DNA of 64,000 bases. Origin: JAHRAW01 sp963693025. GTDB lineage: Bacteria > Pseudomonadota > Gammaproteobacteria > Arenicellales > Poriferihabitantaceae. Of the stretch, positions 7,859 through 16,232 are shown piece by piece. Numbering within the stretch: the first letter of the stretch is position 1; each line of letters starts with the position of its first letter. A model generated the notes under the pieces. That model searched no databases and was not told where the DNA came from. It worked only from the letters and a program-made list of their open reading frames with translations. The position numbers and the translations under genes were made by a program. The stretch lies in assembly GCA_963693025.1 (NCBI GenBank), contig OY843749.1:1364001-1428000 (forward strand), in the 5' to 3' direction.

Positions 7859-8611
7859 ATGCATCAAAAAATCCGTTTTTTAACATCAACTTCGCTCGCG
7901 GTCGTCCTCGGCATCGCCATGCTCGCCGGCCCGGCGGCATGGGCGCAGGAACTCTATTTCTTTGCCGGACAGGAAAAAATCACCTCGTCGGGCACTTGGA
8001 AGACCGACTATCCCATCCCGAAGAGACCCGAAATCGAATCCACTGAGACTATCGGGGGTCTAATGTTCGGTCCCGGTCTCGGTGCGAAAGGCTTGAGCAC
8101 TCATGCACGATTTGTTGTTTCGGCGGGCGTGGAAGATGATTTCGACGGAGCGGGTGGCTATGTGGACCTCAACGAGAATGGGATGCGCGATAACAGTGGA
8201 TTCCCCGCCAGTTCAGACCTACTGTTTGACATCAAAGTCACTTACGAGGAAACGGCGCGCGTGACCGCATCCAGTGCGGTGTATTACAGTTTCGGCGAGC
8301 GGTTTCATCCGTATCTTGAACTCGGCGGCTACTATGCCTTCGGCTCGGAAGTAACCGCGAGCGGTTCTGTTAGCGGGCGGTGTACGAGCGACTTGAAAGA
8401 CTCGGAGTCACAAGGAACAACGGTGGGGCTTATGTACGGTGCCGGCATGTTGGTCAACCTGACAAAAAGACTCTCCCTCATCGCCTCGTATAGCGTCCAT
8501 GACAACGTGGATTTCGATTTCAAATATGCATGCGATGGTGAGACCCACACTGTTACTTCGTTTGATTCGAAACTCAATTCATACGGCCTGTCGCTGGCGT
8601 ATGCCTTTTAG
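7859..8611 (+). CDS. Outer-membrane beta-barrel protein
   Basis: A 250-residue exported protein. A signal peptide of about 30 residues ends AAWAQE. The mature part has alternating hydrophobic and polar strands rich in aromatic residues and ends YGLSLAYAF, the C-terminal aromatic signature recognised by the BAM machinery. Two cysteines (in GRCTSD and KYACDG) could form a loop disulfide. The start at 7859 is supported by the ribosome-binding site GGAGGG and the signal peptide. It resembles small porin-like or OmpA-like 8-strand barrels, but no specific family was identified. It begins a cassette with two lipoprotein genes and is divergent from an XRE regulator. Confidence 0.78.
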   Translation: MHQKIRFLTSTSLAVVLGIAMLAGPAAWAQELYFFAGQEKITSSGTWKTDYPIPKRPEIESTETIGGLMFGPGLGAKGLSTHARFVVSAGVEDDFDGAGGYVDLNENGMRDNSGFPASSDLLFDIKVTYEETARVTASSAVYYSFGERFHPYLELGGYYAFGSEVTASGSVSGRCTSDLKDSESQGTTVGLMYGAGMLVNLTKRLSLIASYSVHDNVDFDFKYACDGETHTVTSFDSKLNSYGLSLAYAF

Positions 8612-8629
8612 CACGCGCCGGCGTATTGC

Positions 8630-8659
8630 GCCGCCGCCAACCCGGCGGCGGCCTTCTTT
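8630..8659 (+). terminator. Hairpin terminator after the outer-membrane protein gene
   Basis: A 9-bp GC stem (GCCGCCGCC / GGCGGCGGC) with a 5-base loop is followed by TTCTTTAA. The U-tract is short, so it may only attenuate transcription into the TraT-like gene. Confidence 0.5.
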
Positions 8660-8682
8660 AACCTATTTGTGAGGACACCCCA

Positions 8683-9615
8683 GTGAAAATCGTTAAACCA
8701 TCCATCGCCGCCTGCACGGCCACTTTGCTCTTTCTGTCCGGCTGCGCGCAACCACCGGCGCCCGAGTATTCGGAAGCCGCAAGAAGCCAACAAACCGGCA
8801 CCGGCGTGGCGATACGACCGAGCGACATCGGCATCCCCAACAAAGCATCGGTCGAATATGTTCGTGTCAAAACGGAAAGAAGCATTTTTCTCGACCCACC
8901 CGAAGGCAACACCGACGTGTATCTGCGCGTTGGCGATACCTCAGGGCGTGATTGGGGCGGCATACCCATCCGCGACTTGGTCGCCAGGGAATTGCAAAAC
9001 CGCGGATTCAACGCGGTCACCAACGCAAAGGACGCGGCCTATTCCCTGCAAGTCAACATCTTGCTGGCGGACGAAGCATCAGCGGCGGAACTGGCGCAGT
9101 TGGATGAAACCAAGTATGGCCAGGACATCTCCGGCATCGCCAAAGCCGCGCTTGCGGGGGCGGCGATCGGCGGCATCGGCAGCGGGCTGACCGGCGGTGA
9201 CTCCGATGCGGTTTTGGCCGGCGCGCTCGGCGGCGCGGCAATCGGCGGCGCGCTCAAGGGGTTCACCGAACGCAACAAGAAAAAATTGCTGCTCGCGCAA
9301 CAGCGCACCAAATTTTTCTCGTTCATCACCGATGTTGAAATCCGCGAGCGCGCAAAGGGAACCGTGAAACGAAGCGGCGCCACCACGGTGGACAGCAGCC
9401 AGAACTCGGACACCGATGACTCGACCGCCGGAACCGGCACCGAAAGCAACCAGGAGATTTCAAGCACGGAAACCGAGACCTACGAAGAAACCAGCACATG
9501 GAAACGGCAGCGAACCCGAATGATCGGCAAAGCAAAGGGCAAATTGGTCGTTTTCGAGGATGTACAAATCGACTTCGCCACAAAAATGGCGAGGGCGATC
9601 GCCGGATTCTTTTAA
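8683..9615 (+). CDS. TraT-like surface-exclusion/complement-resistance lipoprotein
   Basis: A 310-residue lipoprotein with lipobox LLFLSGC (Cys21). The body follows the TraT pattern: a segment resembling SIFLDPPEGNTDVYLRVGDT, an AKDAAYSLQVNILL segment, and a glycine-rich hydrophobic stretch (GAAIGGIGSGLTGG ... GALGGAAIGGALKG) like the membrane segment of TraT. Plasmid TraT blocks redundant conjugation and gives serum resistance; chromosomal relatives have unknown roles. Unlike TraT (about 240 residues) this protein carries a Ser/Thr/Glu-rich insertion of about 50 residues near 235-285, probably disordered. It follows the barrel gene by 71 bases with a weak terminator between. Confidence 0.82.
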   Translation: MKIVKPSIAACTATLLFLSGCAQPPAPEYSEAARSQQTGTGVAIRPSDIGIPNKASVEYVRVKTERSIFLDPPEGNTDVYLRVGDTSGRDWGGIPIRDLVARELQNRGFNAVTNAKDAAYSLQVNILLADEASAAELAQLDETKYGQDISGIAKAALAGAAIGGIGSGLTGGDSDAVLAGALGGAAIGGALKGFTERNKKKLLLAQQRTKFFSFITDVEIRERAKGTVKRSGATTVDSSQNSDTDDSTAGTGTESNQEISSTETETYEETSTWKRQRTRMIGKAKGKLVVFEDVQIDFATKMARAIAGFF

Positions 9616-9645
9616 CCGTCACGCACATTGACCGGAGGCACAACA

Positions 9646-10035
9646 ATGAAGACTTTTTTACCGGCGCTAACGGCGCTCACGCTCGCTGTATTTGTTGCGG
9701 GATGCGGCGGCGCTTACAAGCAAGGCAAATGGGCGCATTCCGGCACAGAAGCCGATTGGGACATCGACGCCGCGGTATGCCTGCGGCGTTCGGAAGCGCT
9801 CAGCGAAGACGACCTCGAAGAAATCGAAGAGATGAAGGAGAGGAATCAGGATGTGGCGGATGCCGTCGGGGAACAAGCGTCATTGGGGTCGTCATACGGC
9901 GCCGATAACTCTTACGCCAATTACGCGTCCGGTTTGTTTGGAGCGTTTGTCGGCGCGCGCAATGCCAACGCCGAGGAAATTTACAAGGAACAAAAATTCA
10001 TCGAATGTCTGGAAGAAAAAGGCTGGTCGAAGTAA
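9646..10035 (+). CDS. Small lipoprotein, function unknown
   Basis: A 129-residue protein with signal peptide and lipobox VFVAGC (Cys19 region), so it is predicted to be lipid-anchored. Residues 45-75 are strongly acidic and helical. The start at 9646 is chosen over an upstream ATG (9628) because of the GGAGG ribosome-binding site and the signal peptide. It contains three further cysteines. It follows the TraT-like gene by 30 bases and is the last gene of the envelope cassette. I do not recognise the family. Confidence 0.72.
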   Translation: MKTFLPALTALTLAVFVAGCGGAYKQGKWAHSGTEADWDIDAAVCLRRSEALSEDDLEEIEEMKERNQDVADAVGEQASLGSSYGADNSYANYASGLFGAFVGARNANAEEIYKEQKFIECLEEKGWSK

Positions 10036-10253
10036 GCCATTTCGCTAGGGGTGGCGGCGGGGATGAAATACGGAGGCGTGTCATCCTCTCACGCTCGGTA
10101 CCGAGGAAAATCACCAATGCCACCCGCCCGGCGCGAAACTTTAGCGGCCACTTCTTGTTCCGCGAGTTCACGGTCGGCTCGCAACACAAGCGCAAGCGTT
10201 TTGCCCTGCGTGTTGGCGCCCGGCAGTTCTTCGATATAGCCGGTGTAGCCGGC
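10036..10253. other. Unassigned stretch between the last lipoprotein and the argE fragment
   Basis: No gene recognised. On the minus strand the frame of the argE fragment continues through it, with a segment KTLALVLRADRELAEQEVAA that looks protein-like. It may be a remnant of another coding sequence joined to the argE fragment at the duplication breakpoint, but the family is not identified. Confidence 0.35.
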
Positions 10254-10683
10254 TTCCTCGTCGTAGGAAAAAGCGAAGTGAACCGGCGTGTTCAGTTTGG
10301 CTTTGAGGATGCGGTCAATGTGCGCCAGACAAATCGCGATAAAACCCTTCATATCACAACTGCCGCGCCCGTAAAGTTTGTCGCCGACAACCTCCGCCGC
10401 AAACGGGTCGGTGTCCCACGCCTGCCCATCCACCGGCACCACATCGGTATGCCCCGAAAGCACAATCCCCGGCGCATCGCTTCGCCCGAGCGTGGCAAAC
10501 AAATTCGCCTTGTTCTTGCCCGCATCAAAAGTCAATTCCGACTCAATCGCGTGGTCGGCGAGCAACGACTGCACATAGTCAATCAACACCAGATTGGAGT
10601 TGCGACTGGTGGTATCAAGCGCGATTAAGTCGGTGAGAATACGGGTGGTGTCGGTGGGTTTCATCGGGCGGTCGGGGTGGCTG
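10254..10683 (-). pseudogene. argE: Duplicated argE 5' fragment
   Basis: The stretch matches 6991-7420 (offset 3263 bases) with only a few substitutions seen by eye. It contains the argE ATG (10664) and 137 codons through the DEE metal-site motif, then diverges abruptly. Beyond the break the frame runs on for about 50 unrelated codons (to 10089), so a short chimeric peptide could be made, but the rest of the catalytic domain and dimerisation domain are missing. With the intact argE it brackets the regulator/barrel/TraT/lipoprotein cassette as a direct repeat. Confidence 0.88.
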
Positions 10684-10762
10684 GTGGAGTGGTTATTATA
10701 CCGGGTTTGGCGGGCGGGTGATTTTACTTCCCGCCGGATAAAAAATAGGGAGCATCCCACAA

Positions 10763-11052
10763 CTCGTCATTCTCGAACGGTAGAAAACATACCCCGTGCC
10801 CCGACACGGGGTAGGGAGCGTCAGCGACCATATTTTTGTTTGTATCATCCCTGATACAAACCCTTTGGGCTTGCGCGAAAATCCGCTCCCGGCGGATTTT
10901 TCTTCGCCTTCGGGAATCTTCCTCAGGCTAGCGTGGATTTCAACAAAGCCCGTGCCAATCTTAGGGAGATTCCCGAGGTCGTAAGTGTCCGTAAGCCGCC
11001 GCTTAAAAGAAAAAGCGCGGCGGCAACGGACACTAACGCTCTCGAAGTGACG
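10763..11052 (-). repeat. Mosaic palindromic repeat R1
   Basis: Copy of the dispersed family, in reverse orientation. Order on the plus strand: terminal CGTCATTCTCGAACG, a ccccgtgccccgacacgggg hairpin, a GTTTGTATCA/TGATACAAAC hairpin, an AAAATCCG/CGGATTTT hairpin, the pair CTTAGGGAGATTCCCG and its inverse, then the large hairpin AGTGTCCGTAAGCCGCCGC / GCGGCGGCAACGGACACT (10984-11034). It lies between the argE fragment and the thioredoxin-like gene. Confidence 0.85.
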
Positions 11053-11112
11053 AAGTGAGGGGGAATGACGAAGTAGTTGGAAATTGTGGCGCTCTGTGTT
11101 GGTGGGGTCGGG

Positions 11113-11721
11113 TTAGCCGATGCGGGATAGTTTTAGTAGTTTTTTTAGGTCTTTGAGTAGCAGGGCGGGGTTGAGGGTTGGGGGGATGGTCATCATTAGG
11201 TTGCCTAGGGGGTCGATTAGTAGGGCGTCGTGGGGGGTTAGGCGGTGTTGGTGGATGAGGGGGGTTAGTTGGGTTTCGAGGCCGGTTTGGGCGTTGAGTA
11301 GTTGCGTTGCGTCCGGGTGGTCGGGGGCTAGGCGTTGTAACTGGGCGCGGTTGGTGGCGATGATGATTCGCCGGATGCGGCGAGCGTCTTTGCCTAGCGC
11401 CAGGCGGGTTTGGCGGGTGTTGTAGAGCGAGCGTTGGCAGGGCTCGGCGCATTCGCCGGTCAGCAGGTGAACGACAGTCCATTGGCGTTTGAGCGCGTCG
11501 AGGTTAAAGGGGGCGTTATCTCCGCCATCGCCGCCATCACCATCGACGACGGGATTGGAAAACGGCGCGAGTGCGACCGGCGGGGAAATCAGCGGCGCGT
11601 GATTGCTTGCGGTGCGCGGTGCGAAGGCGCCGCCGAAGCCGTAATACCAGATGAAAGACGCCAGCAGGGGTCCGAGGAACGCGGCGAAAATGATGACGAG
11701 TTTGAGGCGACCGCGGTTCAT
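11113..11721 (-). CDS. Membrane-anchored SCO/thioredoxin-like protein of the oxidase operon
   Basis: A 202-residue protein with one N-terminal membrane segment (about residues 7-27) and a periplasmic domain containing LLTGECAEPCQRSLYNTRQ, a CxxxC motif in a thioredoxin-like setting similar to Sco/SenC copper-metallochaperones. Proteins of this kind sit next to SURF1 in gammaproteobacterial oxidase clusters and are thought to help copper insertion or thiol maintenance. Here the ATG overlaps the SURF1 stop by 4 bases. The last 100 codons use CCC, CTA and AAC far more than the rest, a local composition shift. The classical Sco distal His was not identified with certainty. Confidence 0.7.
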   Translation of the reverse strand: MNRGRLKLVIIFAAFLGPLLASFIWYYGFGGAFAPRTASNHAPLISPPVALAPFSNPVVDGDGGDGGDNAPFNLDALKRQWTVVHLLTGECAEPCQRSLYNTRQTRLALGKDARRIRRIIIATNRAQLQRLAPDHPDATQLLNAQTGLETQLTPLIHQHRLTPHDALLIDPLGNLMMTIPPTLNPALLLKDLKKLLKLSRIG

Positions 11722-12461
11722 TTGCGCTTTGGGTCAGGCGGGCGTTGGGCTTGCCGCCGCCAGATAAAGCCGAATACCAGCAGCGTGGCGGCGAGCCCCC
11801 ACCACTGCGCGGCGTAGCCGAAATGCCGGGTGGCGTTCATCGCATAGGGTTGCCAGGTTCGCTCGAAGGCGCGGGGGTGGTTTGCGTCCAGCGCCACCAC
11901 CGCGGGTTGCAGCGCGCCGCCGAGCAGGGCGGACAAGGCGGGCGCATCGAAATACTGTATGACTGTGGGCTGCTGCGGCGGGTCGTCCGGTTGCGCGGTG
12001 TGCGCGGGACCGAGGACGACGCCTTTTTGCGGGAGGTAGAGTTGGCCCGTCACCACCGCCGGAGGTTGGCGCAGTCCGGCGCTCGGGGCGTGGTCGGTGT
12101 GACTGCTCCAGCCGCGGTTGACCAGCAGCGTGGAGCCGTCGCCGGCGAGCCGAAACGGGCTCAAGACTTCATAGCCCGGCTGGCCGCGATGTATGCGATT
12201 GGCGAGCAAAAAAACCGGCGCCGTGCGCCATTCGCCTTCCAGCCGCACTTGCCGATAGGCGATGTCGCTCCAGTTTGGTGGCGAGCGGTCAAGCGTGATA
12301 TATTGACTATATTGACTTAGCGGGCTCTCAAGCAACGCCTCGATCGCCGCCTTTTCGACGCCGCGCCGCCATTGCCAGCCGCCCAGCGACAACAGCAGCA
12401 GCAAACTCATGAAGAACACGACATAAACGACCGCCGATTGGCTACGCACCGCGCTACCCAT
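11718..12461 (-). CDS. SURF1-family cytochrome oxidase assembly protein
   Basis: A 247-residue membrane protein with a transmembrane helix at each end (about residues 12-30 and 222-240) and a soluble periplasmic domain, the standard SURF1 topology. The segments RQVRLEGEW, FLLANRIHRGQPGYEVLSPF and LLVNRGW are family hallmarks. SURF1/Shy1 delivers heme a or stabilises subunit I during cytochrome c oxidase assembly. Its ATG is only two bases from the start of the divergent DUF2909 gene, so its leader lies inside that gene. Confidence 0.92.
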   Translation of the reverse strand: MGSAVRSQSAVVYVVFFMSLLLLLSLGGWQWRRGVEKAAIEALLESPLSQYSQYITLDRSPPNWSDIAYRQVRLEGEWRTAPVFLLANRIHRGQPGYEVLSPFRLAGDGSTLLVNRGWSSHTDHAPSAGLRQPPAVVTGQLYLPQKGVVLGPAHTAQPDDPPQQPTVIQYFDAPALSALLGGALQPAVVALDANHPRAFERTWQPYAMNATRHFGYAAQWWGLAATLLVFGFIWRRQAQRPPDPKRK

Positions 12462-12463
12462 CC

Positions 12464-12676
12464 ATGCCGCTATTCAAACTCATCATCGTCGTCATGTTGC
12501 TGTTCGTGGTCGGCAGTTTGTTTTCGGCGTTGTATTTTTTGGTCAAAGACCCGTCCAGTTCGCGGCGCGTGGTCAAGTCGCTGAGTTGGCGAATCGCGCT
12601 TTCGCTGTTTATTTTGTTGCTGCTGTTCATCGGCATCGAAGCCGGCTTGATTGTGCCGCACGACGTTGGCGGTTGA
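12464..12676 (+). CDS. DUF2909 twin-transmembrane protein
   Basis: A 70-residue protein with two hydrophobic helices (about 4-26 and 43-64) separated by a basic loop (VKDPSSSRRVVKSLSWR). This matches DUF2909, found in gammaproteobacterial cytochrome oxidase loci. The role is unknown; oxidase assembly is inferred from consistent linkage. It is the only plus-strand gene in this operon region, wedged between ctaE and SURF1, with no obvious ribosome-binding site before the first ATG. Confidence 0.8.
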   Translation: MPLFKLIIVVMLLFVVGSLFSALYFLVKDPSSSRRVVKSLSWRIALSLFILLLLFIGIEAGLIVPHDVGG

Positions 12677-12734
12677 CGCGGCGGCTATACGCGACAACCG
12701 CGCGCCTCACACAAAAGCGCCGCTGGCTTAGGCA

Positions 12735-13601
12735 TCACAAAATATAAACGAAGATAAACAACCCGAGCCACACCACATCGACGAAATGCCAATACCACGC
12801 CGCCGCCTCGAAGGCGAAGTGGCGCTCCGGTGTGAAGTGGCCGCGCAGGGCGCGCAGCAGCATCACCGTCAGCATGATGGCGCCGAGGGTGACGTGCATG
12901 CCGTGGAAGCCGGTTAGCATGTAGAAGGTTGAGCCGTAGATGCCGCTGCTGAGTTTCAAGCCTTCGTGGTACGCTTCTTTGTATTCGACCGCTTGCAGGA
13001 AGACGAACAGGAAGCCGAGCGCAACGGTTAGAAACAAGCCGAGTATGAGTTGGCGGCGGTCGTTGACTTTGATGGCGTGGTGCGCCCAGGTGACGGTCAG
13101 CCCCGAGGTCAGCAGGATGGCGGTGTTGATGAACGGCAGCGGCCACCAGCCCATGCGGAAGTCGCTGTCGCCGAGGTCGGCGGGTCCGTTGGTGGGCCAC
13201 AATTCGGTGTAGGCGCTCCATAAAAAGTGGTGGGTCAGCGCGCCGTCGCCGTCGCCCAGCAACCACGGCACCGACAGCGTGCGGGCGTAATACAGCGCGC
13301 CGAAAAAACTGGCGAAGAACATCACTTCGGAAAAGATGAACCACGCCATGCCGAGCCGGAACGACTTGTCTTCCCACGATTTATACACGCCGCCTTCGCT
13401 TTCCCCGACCACGGTGCCGAACCAGCCGATGAGCATCACGATCATCACCGCCAGCCCCGCCCACATCAGGTTGGCGCCGAGCGCCCAGCCGTTCAGATAC
13501 GCGGCAAATCCGCCCAGCAACAAGGTCAGCCCGACCGAGCCGATGAGCGGCCAGCGCGCGGTCGAGGGAACGTAGTAGGGGTCTTGTGCGAGGTCTGCCA
13601 T
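12735..13601 (-). CDS. ctaE: Cytochrome c oxidase subunit III
   Basis: A 288-residue polytopic membrane protein with seven predicted helices. The segments FFASFFGALYYAR, GFHGMHVTLGAIML and FEAAAWYWHFVDVVWLGLF are diagnostic of CoxC/CtaE. Subunit III stabilises the catalytic core and the D proton pathway. It follows ctaG by 17 bases. Confidence 0.96.
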   Translation of the reverse strand: MADLAQDPYYVPSTARWPLIGSVGLTLLLGGFAAYLNGWALGANLMWAGLAVMIVMLIGWFGTVVGESEGGVYKSWEDKSFRLGMAWFIFSEVMFFASFFGALYYARTLSVPWLLGDGDGALTHHFLWSAYTELWPTNGPADLGDSDFRMGWWPLPFINTAILLTSGLTVTWAHHAIKVNDRRQLILGLFLTVALGFLFVFLQAVEYKEAYHEGLKLSSGIYGSTFYMLTGFHGMHVTLGAIMLTVMLLRALRGHFTPERHFAFEAAAWYWHFVDVVWLGLFIFVYIL

Positions 13602-13618
13602 GGTGAATGCCCGTTAAG

Positions 13619-14236
13619 TTAGAGGTCGGTGGTTTGCGTTGATGCGGAAGCGGTTTTGACGGCGTGGTCGTGGTCGTCTTCGCTGTGGTCGTCTTCGTGC
13701 TCGCCACCGCCATCGCCGTTGCCGTCCACTTCAAAAAAAGTATACGACAGCGTGACGGTCTCGATGTTTTTCGGCAAGTCGGGGTGAATCACAAATCGTA
13801 CCGGCAACTCGCGCGACTCGTGCGCGGTGAAATCCTGCTGGCTGAAGCAAAAGCATTCCACCTTGTTGAAGTAAGTGGAAGCGCGCGCCGGCGACACGCT
13901 CGGCACCGCCTGGCCGGTCATTGTCGTGGCGTCGAGGTTGCGGGCGTGGTAGGTGGTTTGATACGGCTTGCCCGGATGCACCGCCATGCTCGCCACCGTG
14001 GGGGCGAAGTCGAGCGGCGTGTCGCGGTTGAGGTTTGCCATGAACTCGACTGTCACCAGCCGCGACTCGTCGACCTGCATGCGCCCGACGCGCTGCACGG
14101 TCACCGTGCCGGTCTTGCCGTTCAAGCCGGTGAGTTCGCAGAATATGTCGTAAATCGGCACCAACAGATAGCCGAAGCCGAACATCAACACCGGGATTAA
14201 AAACAGCGCGGCGGTTTTTTTGGCGCGCGCGTTCAT
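13619..14236 (-). CDS. ctaG: Cytochrome c oxidase copper chaperone CtaG/Cox11
   Basis: A 205-residue protein with one N-terminal helix and a periplasmic immunoglobulin-like domain. The copper ligand motif CFCFSQQDF is present, as is VPIYDIFCELTG after the helix. It inserts copper B into subunit I. A His/Asp-rich tail (about residues 180-200, DDHSEDDHDH) follows the domain, not usual in the family, and could bind metal. The ATG overlaps the upstream gene stop (14233-14236). Confidence 0.95.
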   Translation of the reverse strand: MNARAKKTAALFLIPVLMFGFGYLLVPIYDIFCELTGLNGKTGTVTVQRVGRMQVDESRLVTVEFMANLNRDTPLDFAPTVASMAVHPGKPYQTTYHARNLDATTMTGQAVPSVSPARASTYFNKVECFCFSQQDFTAHESRELPVRFVIHPDLPKNIETVTLSYTFFEVDGNGDGGGEHEDDHSEDDHDHAVKTASASTQTTDL

Positions 14237-14484
14237 CGCGACAGATGCCCGCCGATGAGCCCGATGAACGCCACCAGATGCACCAGCATCAACGCGCGGT
14301 CGTTCCAGCGCACGCCGACGACGAACCAGCCGATGATGCCGAAGAAGAACAGATACACATTCCACGGCGTCCAGCCGAGACCGGTAAAAGTGTAGCCTAT
14401 TATTTGCAACACCGACGCCACCCACTTGACGACGAACGCGGGCACATCGTCAACGCCCTCAACCCACTTGGCAACGAATGACAT
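14233..14484 (-). CDS. Small membrane protein of the oxidase operon
   Basis: An 83-residue protein with two hydrophobic helices (about 22-55 and 62-80) and a short amphipathic N-terminus. It lies between the 33-residue assembly protein and ctaG, overlapping ctaG by 4 bases. Similar small membrane proteins occur at this position in some oxidase operons; I cannot name the family firmly. Confidence 0.65.
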   Translation of the reverse strand: MSFVAKWVEGVDDVPAFVVKWVASVLQIIGYTFTGLGWTPWNVYLFFFGIIGWFVVGVRWNDRALMLVHLVAFIGLIGGHLSR

Positions 14485-14586
14485 CTAGACCGCCACCACC
14501 GCCAGCGCGATGAAGCCGACATAAAACGCGAAGGCGACCGTGAATAAAACCAGCACGGTGCGTTTGACCGCGGGAGTCATCGTCAT
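14485..14586 (-). CDS. Cytochrome oxidase small assembly protein (33 aa)
   Basis: A very short gene directly after ctaD: 33 residues, basic N-terminus (MTMTPAVKRT) then one hydrophobic helix to the end. Tiny single-helix proteins of this kind between coxA and ctaG are known in proteobacterial oxidase operons as small assembly proteins. It starts 3 bases after the ctaD stop, and its stop abuts the next ATG (14484). A start at 14580 would give 31 residues. Confidence 0.7.
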   Translation of the reverse strand: MTMTPAVKRTVLVLFTVAFAFYVGFIALAVVAV

Positions 14587-14589
14587 CGT

Positions 14590-16179
14590 TTACTTAACAA
14601 CCGGCTGCGGCGAGAACGAGTGATACGGCGGCGGCGAGGACAGCGTCCATTCCAGGCCGTGCGAGCCTTCCCACACGCGGTCGGTGGCTTTTTCGCCGCC
14701 GCGAATGCATTGCACGACCAGCACCAGCAACAAAATTTGCGCGAAGCCGAAGCCGAAGGCGCCGACGGTGGCGATGGCGTTGAAGTCGGCGAACTGCACC
14801 GCGTAGTCGGGGATGCGCCGCGGCATGCCCGCCAAGCCGACGAAGTGCATCGGGAAAAACAGCACGTTGACGAACAGCGTGGACAGCCAGAAATGCCACT
14901 TGCCGAGGGTTTCGTTGTAGTAGTTGCCGGTCCATTTCGGCAGCCAGTAATAGACGCCGGCGATGATGCCGAAGACCGCGCCCGGCACCAGCACGTAGTG
15001 GAAGTGCGCGACCACGAAATAGGTGTCGTGATACTGGAAGTCGATGGGCGTCATCGCCAGCATCAAGCCGGAGAAGCCGCCGATGGTGAACATCACCACG
15101 AAGCCGAGCGCGAACAGCATCGGCGTCTCAAAGGTGAGCGCGCCGCGCCACATCGTTGACACCCAGTTGAACACCTTGACGCCGGTCGGCACGGCGATGA
15201 GCATGGTGGTGAACATGAAAAACAACTCGCCGACCAGCGGCATGCCGACGGTGAACATGTGGTGCGCCCAGACGATGAACGACAGCAGCGCGATGGATGA
15301 AGTTGCGTAGACCATCGACGCGTAGCCGAACAGCGGCTTGCGCGAGAAGGTCGGGATGATTTCCGAGACCAAGCCGAATGACGGCAGAATCAGGATATAG
15401 ACTTCCGGGTGGCCAAAGAACCAGAAGATGTGCTGGAACATCACCGGGTCGCCACCGCCGGCGGCGCTGAAAAAACTGGTCTCGAAAAACGCGTCAGTCA
15501 GCAGCATGGTGACCGCGCCGGCGAGCACCGGCATCACCGCGATGAGCAGGTAGGCGGTGATGAACCAAGTCCATACGAACAGCGGCATCTTCATATAGGT
15601 CATGCCCGGCGCGCGCAGGTTCATGATGGTGGCGATGATGTTAATCGCGCCCATGATGCTTGAGGCGCCGAGCATGTGAATCGAAAAAATCACGAACGGC
15701 AGGCTGTCGCCGCCCTGCAACGACAACGGCGGATACAACGTCCAGCCGGCTGACGGTCCGCCGCCTTCCATGAACAGGGTGGAAAGCATCAGCGCGAAGG
15801 CGAACGGCAGAATCCAGAAACTCCAGTTGTTCATTCGCGGCAGCGCCATGTCCGGCGCGCCGATCATCATCGGCACCATCCAGTTCGCCAGCCCGACAAA
15901 CGCCGGCATCACCACGCCGAAAATCATCACCAGCGCGTGCATGGTGGTCATCTGGTTGAAGAAATGCGGGTCAACCACCTGCAAGCCCGGCTGAAACAAC
16001 TCCGCGCGAATGACGAGCGCCATGAAGCCGCCGATGAAAAACATAATCAGCGAAAACCACAAATACAACGTGCCGATGTCCTTGTGGTTGGTGGTCGTAA
16101 CCCAGCGCATCAAGCCGGGAGCGGGGCCGTGGTGAGCGTGGTCGTGGTGATCGTCGGCGGTGGTTGCGTAGGCGTTCAT
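14590..16179 (-). CDS. ctaD: Cytochrome c oxidase subunit I
   Basis: A 529-residue heme-copper oxidase catalytic subunit with 12 helices. The copper B/Tyr cross-link region is visible in FWFFGHPEVYILILP, the heme ligand loop in HDTYFVVAHFHYVL, and the K-channel region precedes it. The start at 16179 gives a His-rich N-terminal stretch (DDHHDHAHHG). It reduces oxygen to water and pumps protons. It is separated from subunit II by about 1.7 kb of unrelated small genes, whereas in most genomes the two are adjacent. Confidence 0.97.
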   Translation of the reverse strand: MNAYATTADDHHDHAHHGPAPGLMRWVTTTNHKDIGTLYLWFSLIMFFIGGFMALVIRAELFQPGLQVVDPHFFNQMTTMHALVMIFGVVMPAFVGLANWMVPMMIGAPDMALPRMNNWSFWILPFAFALMLSTLFMEGGGPSAGWTLYPPLSLQGGDSLPFVIFSIHMLGASSIMGAINIIATIMNLRAPGMTYMKMPLFVWTWFITAYLLIAVMPVLAGAVTMLLTDAFFETSFFSAAGGGDPVMFQHIFWFFGHPEVYILILPSFGLVSEIIPTFSRKPLFGYASMVYATSSIALLSFIVWAHHMFTVGMPLVGELFFMFTTMLIAVPTGVKVFNWVSTMWRGALTFETPMLFALGFVVMFTIGGFSGLMLAMTPIDFQYHDTYFVVAHFHYVLVPGAVFGIIAGVYYWLPKWTGNYYNETLGKWHFWLSTLFVNVLFFPMHFVGLAGMPRRIPDYAVQFADFNAIATVGAFGFGFAQILLLVLVVQCIRGGEKATDRVWEGSHGLEWTLSSPPPYHSFSPQPVVK

Positions 16180-16232
16180 GGGGTTTTCTCGTAAAGAGTC
16201 AGTGAGTTTTAAGGCGTTCGTGTCTATTTCGA

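Noticed and set aside
10089..10664. Chimeric argE-fragment protein as a functional gene
   Set aside because: It lacks most of the catalytic domain and the dimerisation domain, and the tail after the breakpoint is not recognised; treated as a pseudogene fragment.
10984..11034. Large repeat hairpin as an intrinsic terminator
   Set aside because: The T-rich stretch is in the loop, not after the stem, and copies lie in both orientations relative to genes, including upstream of start codons.
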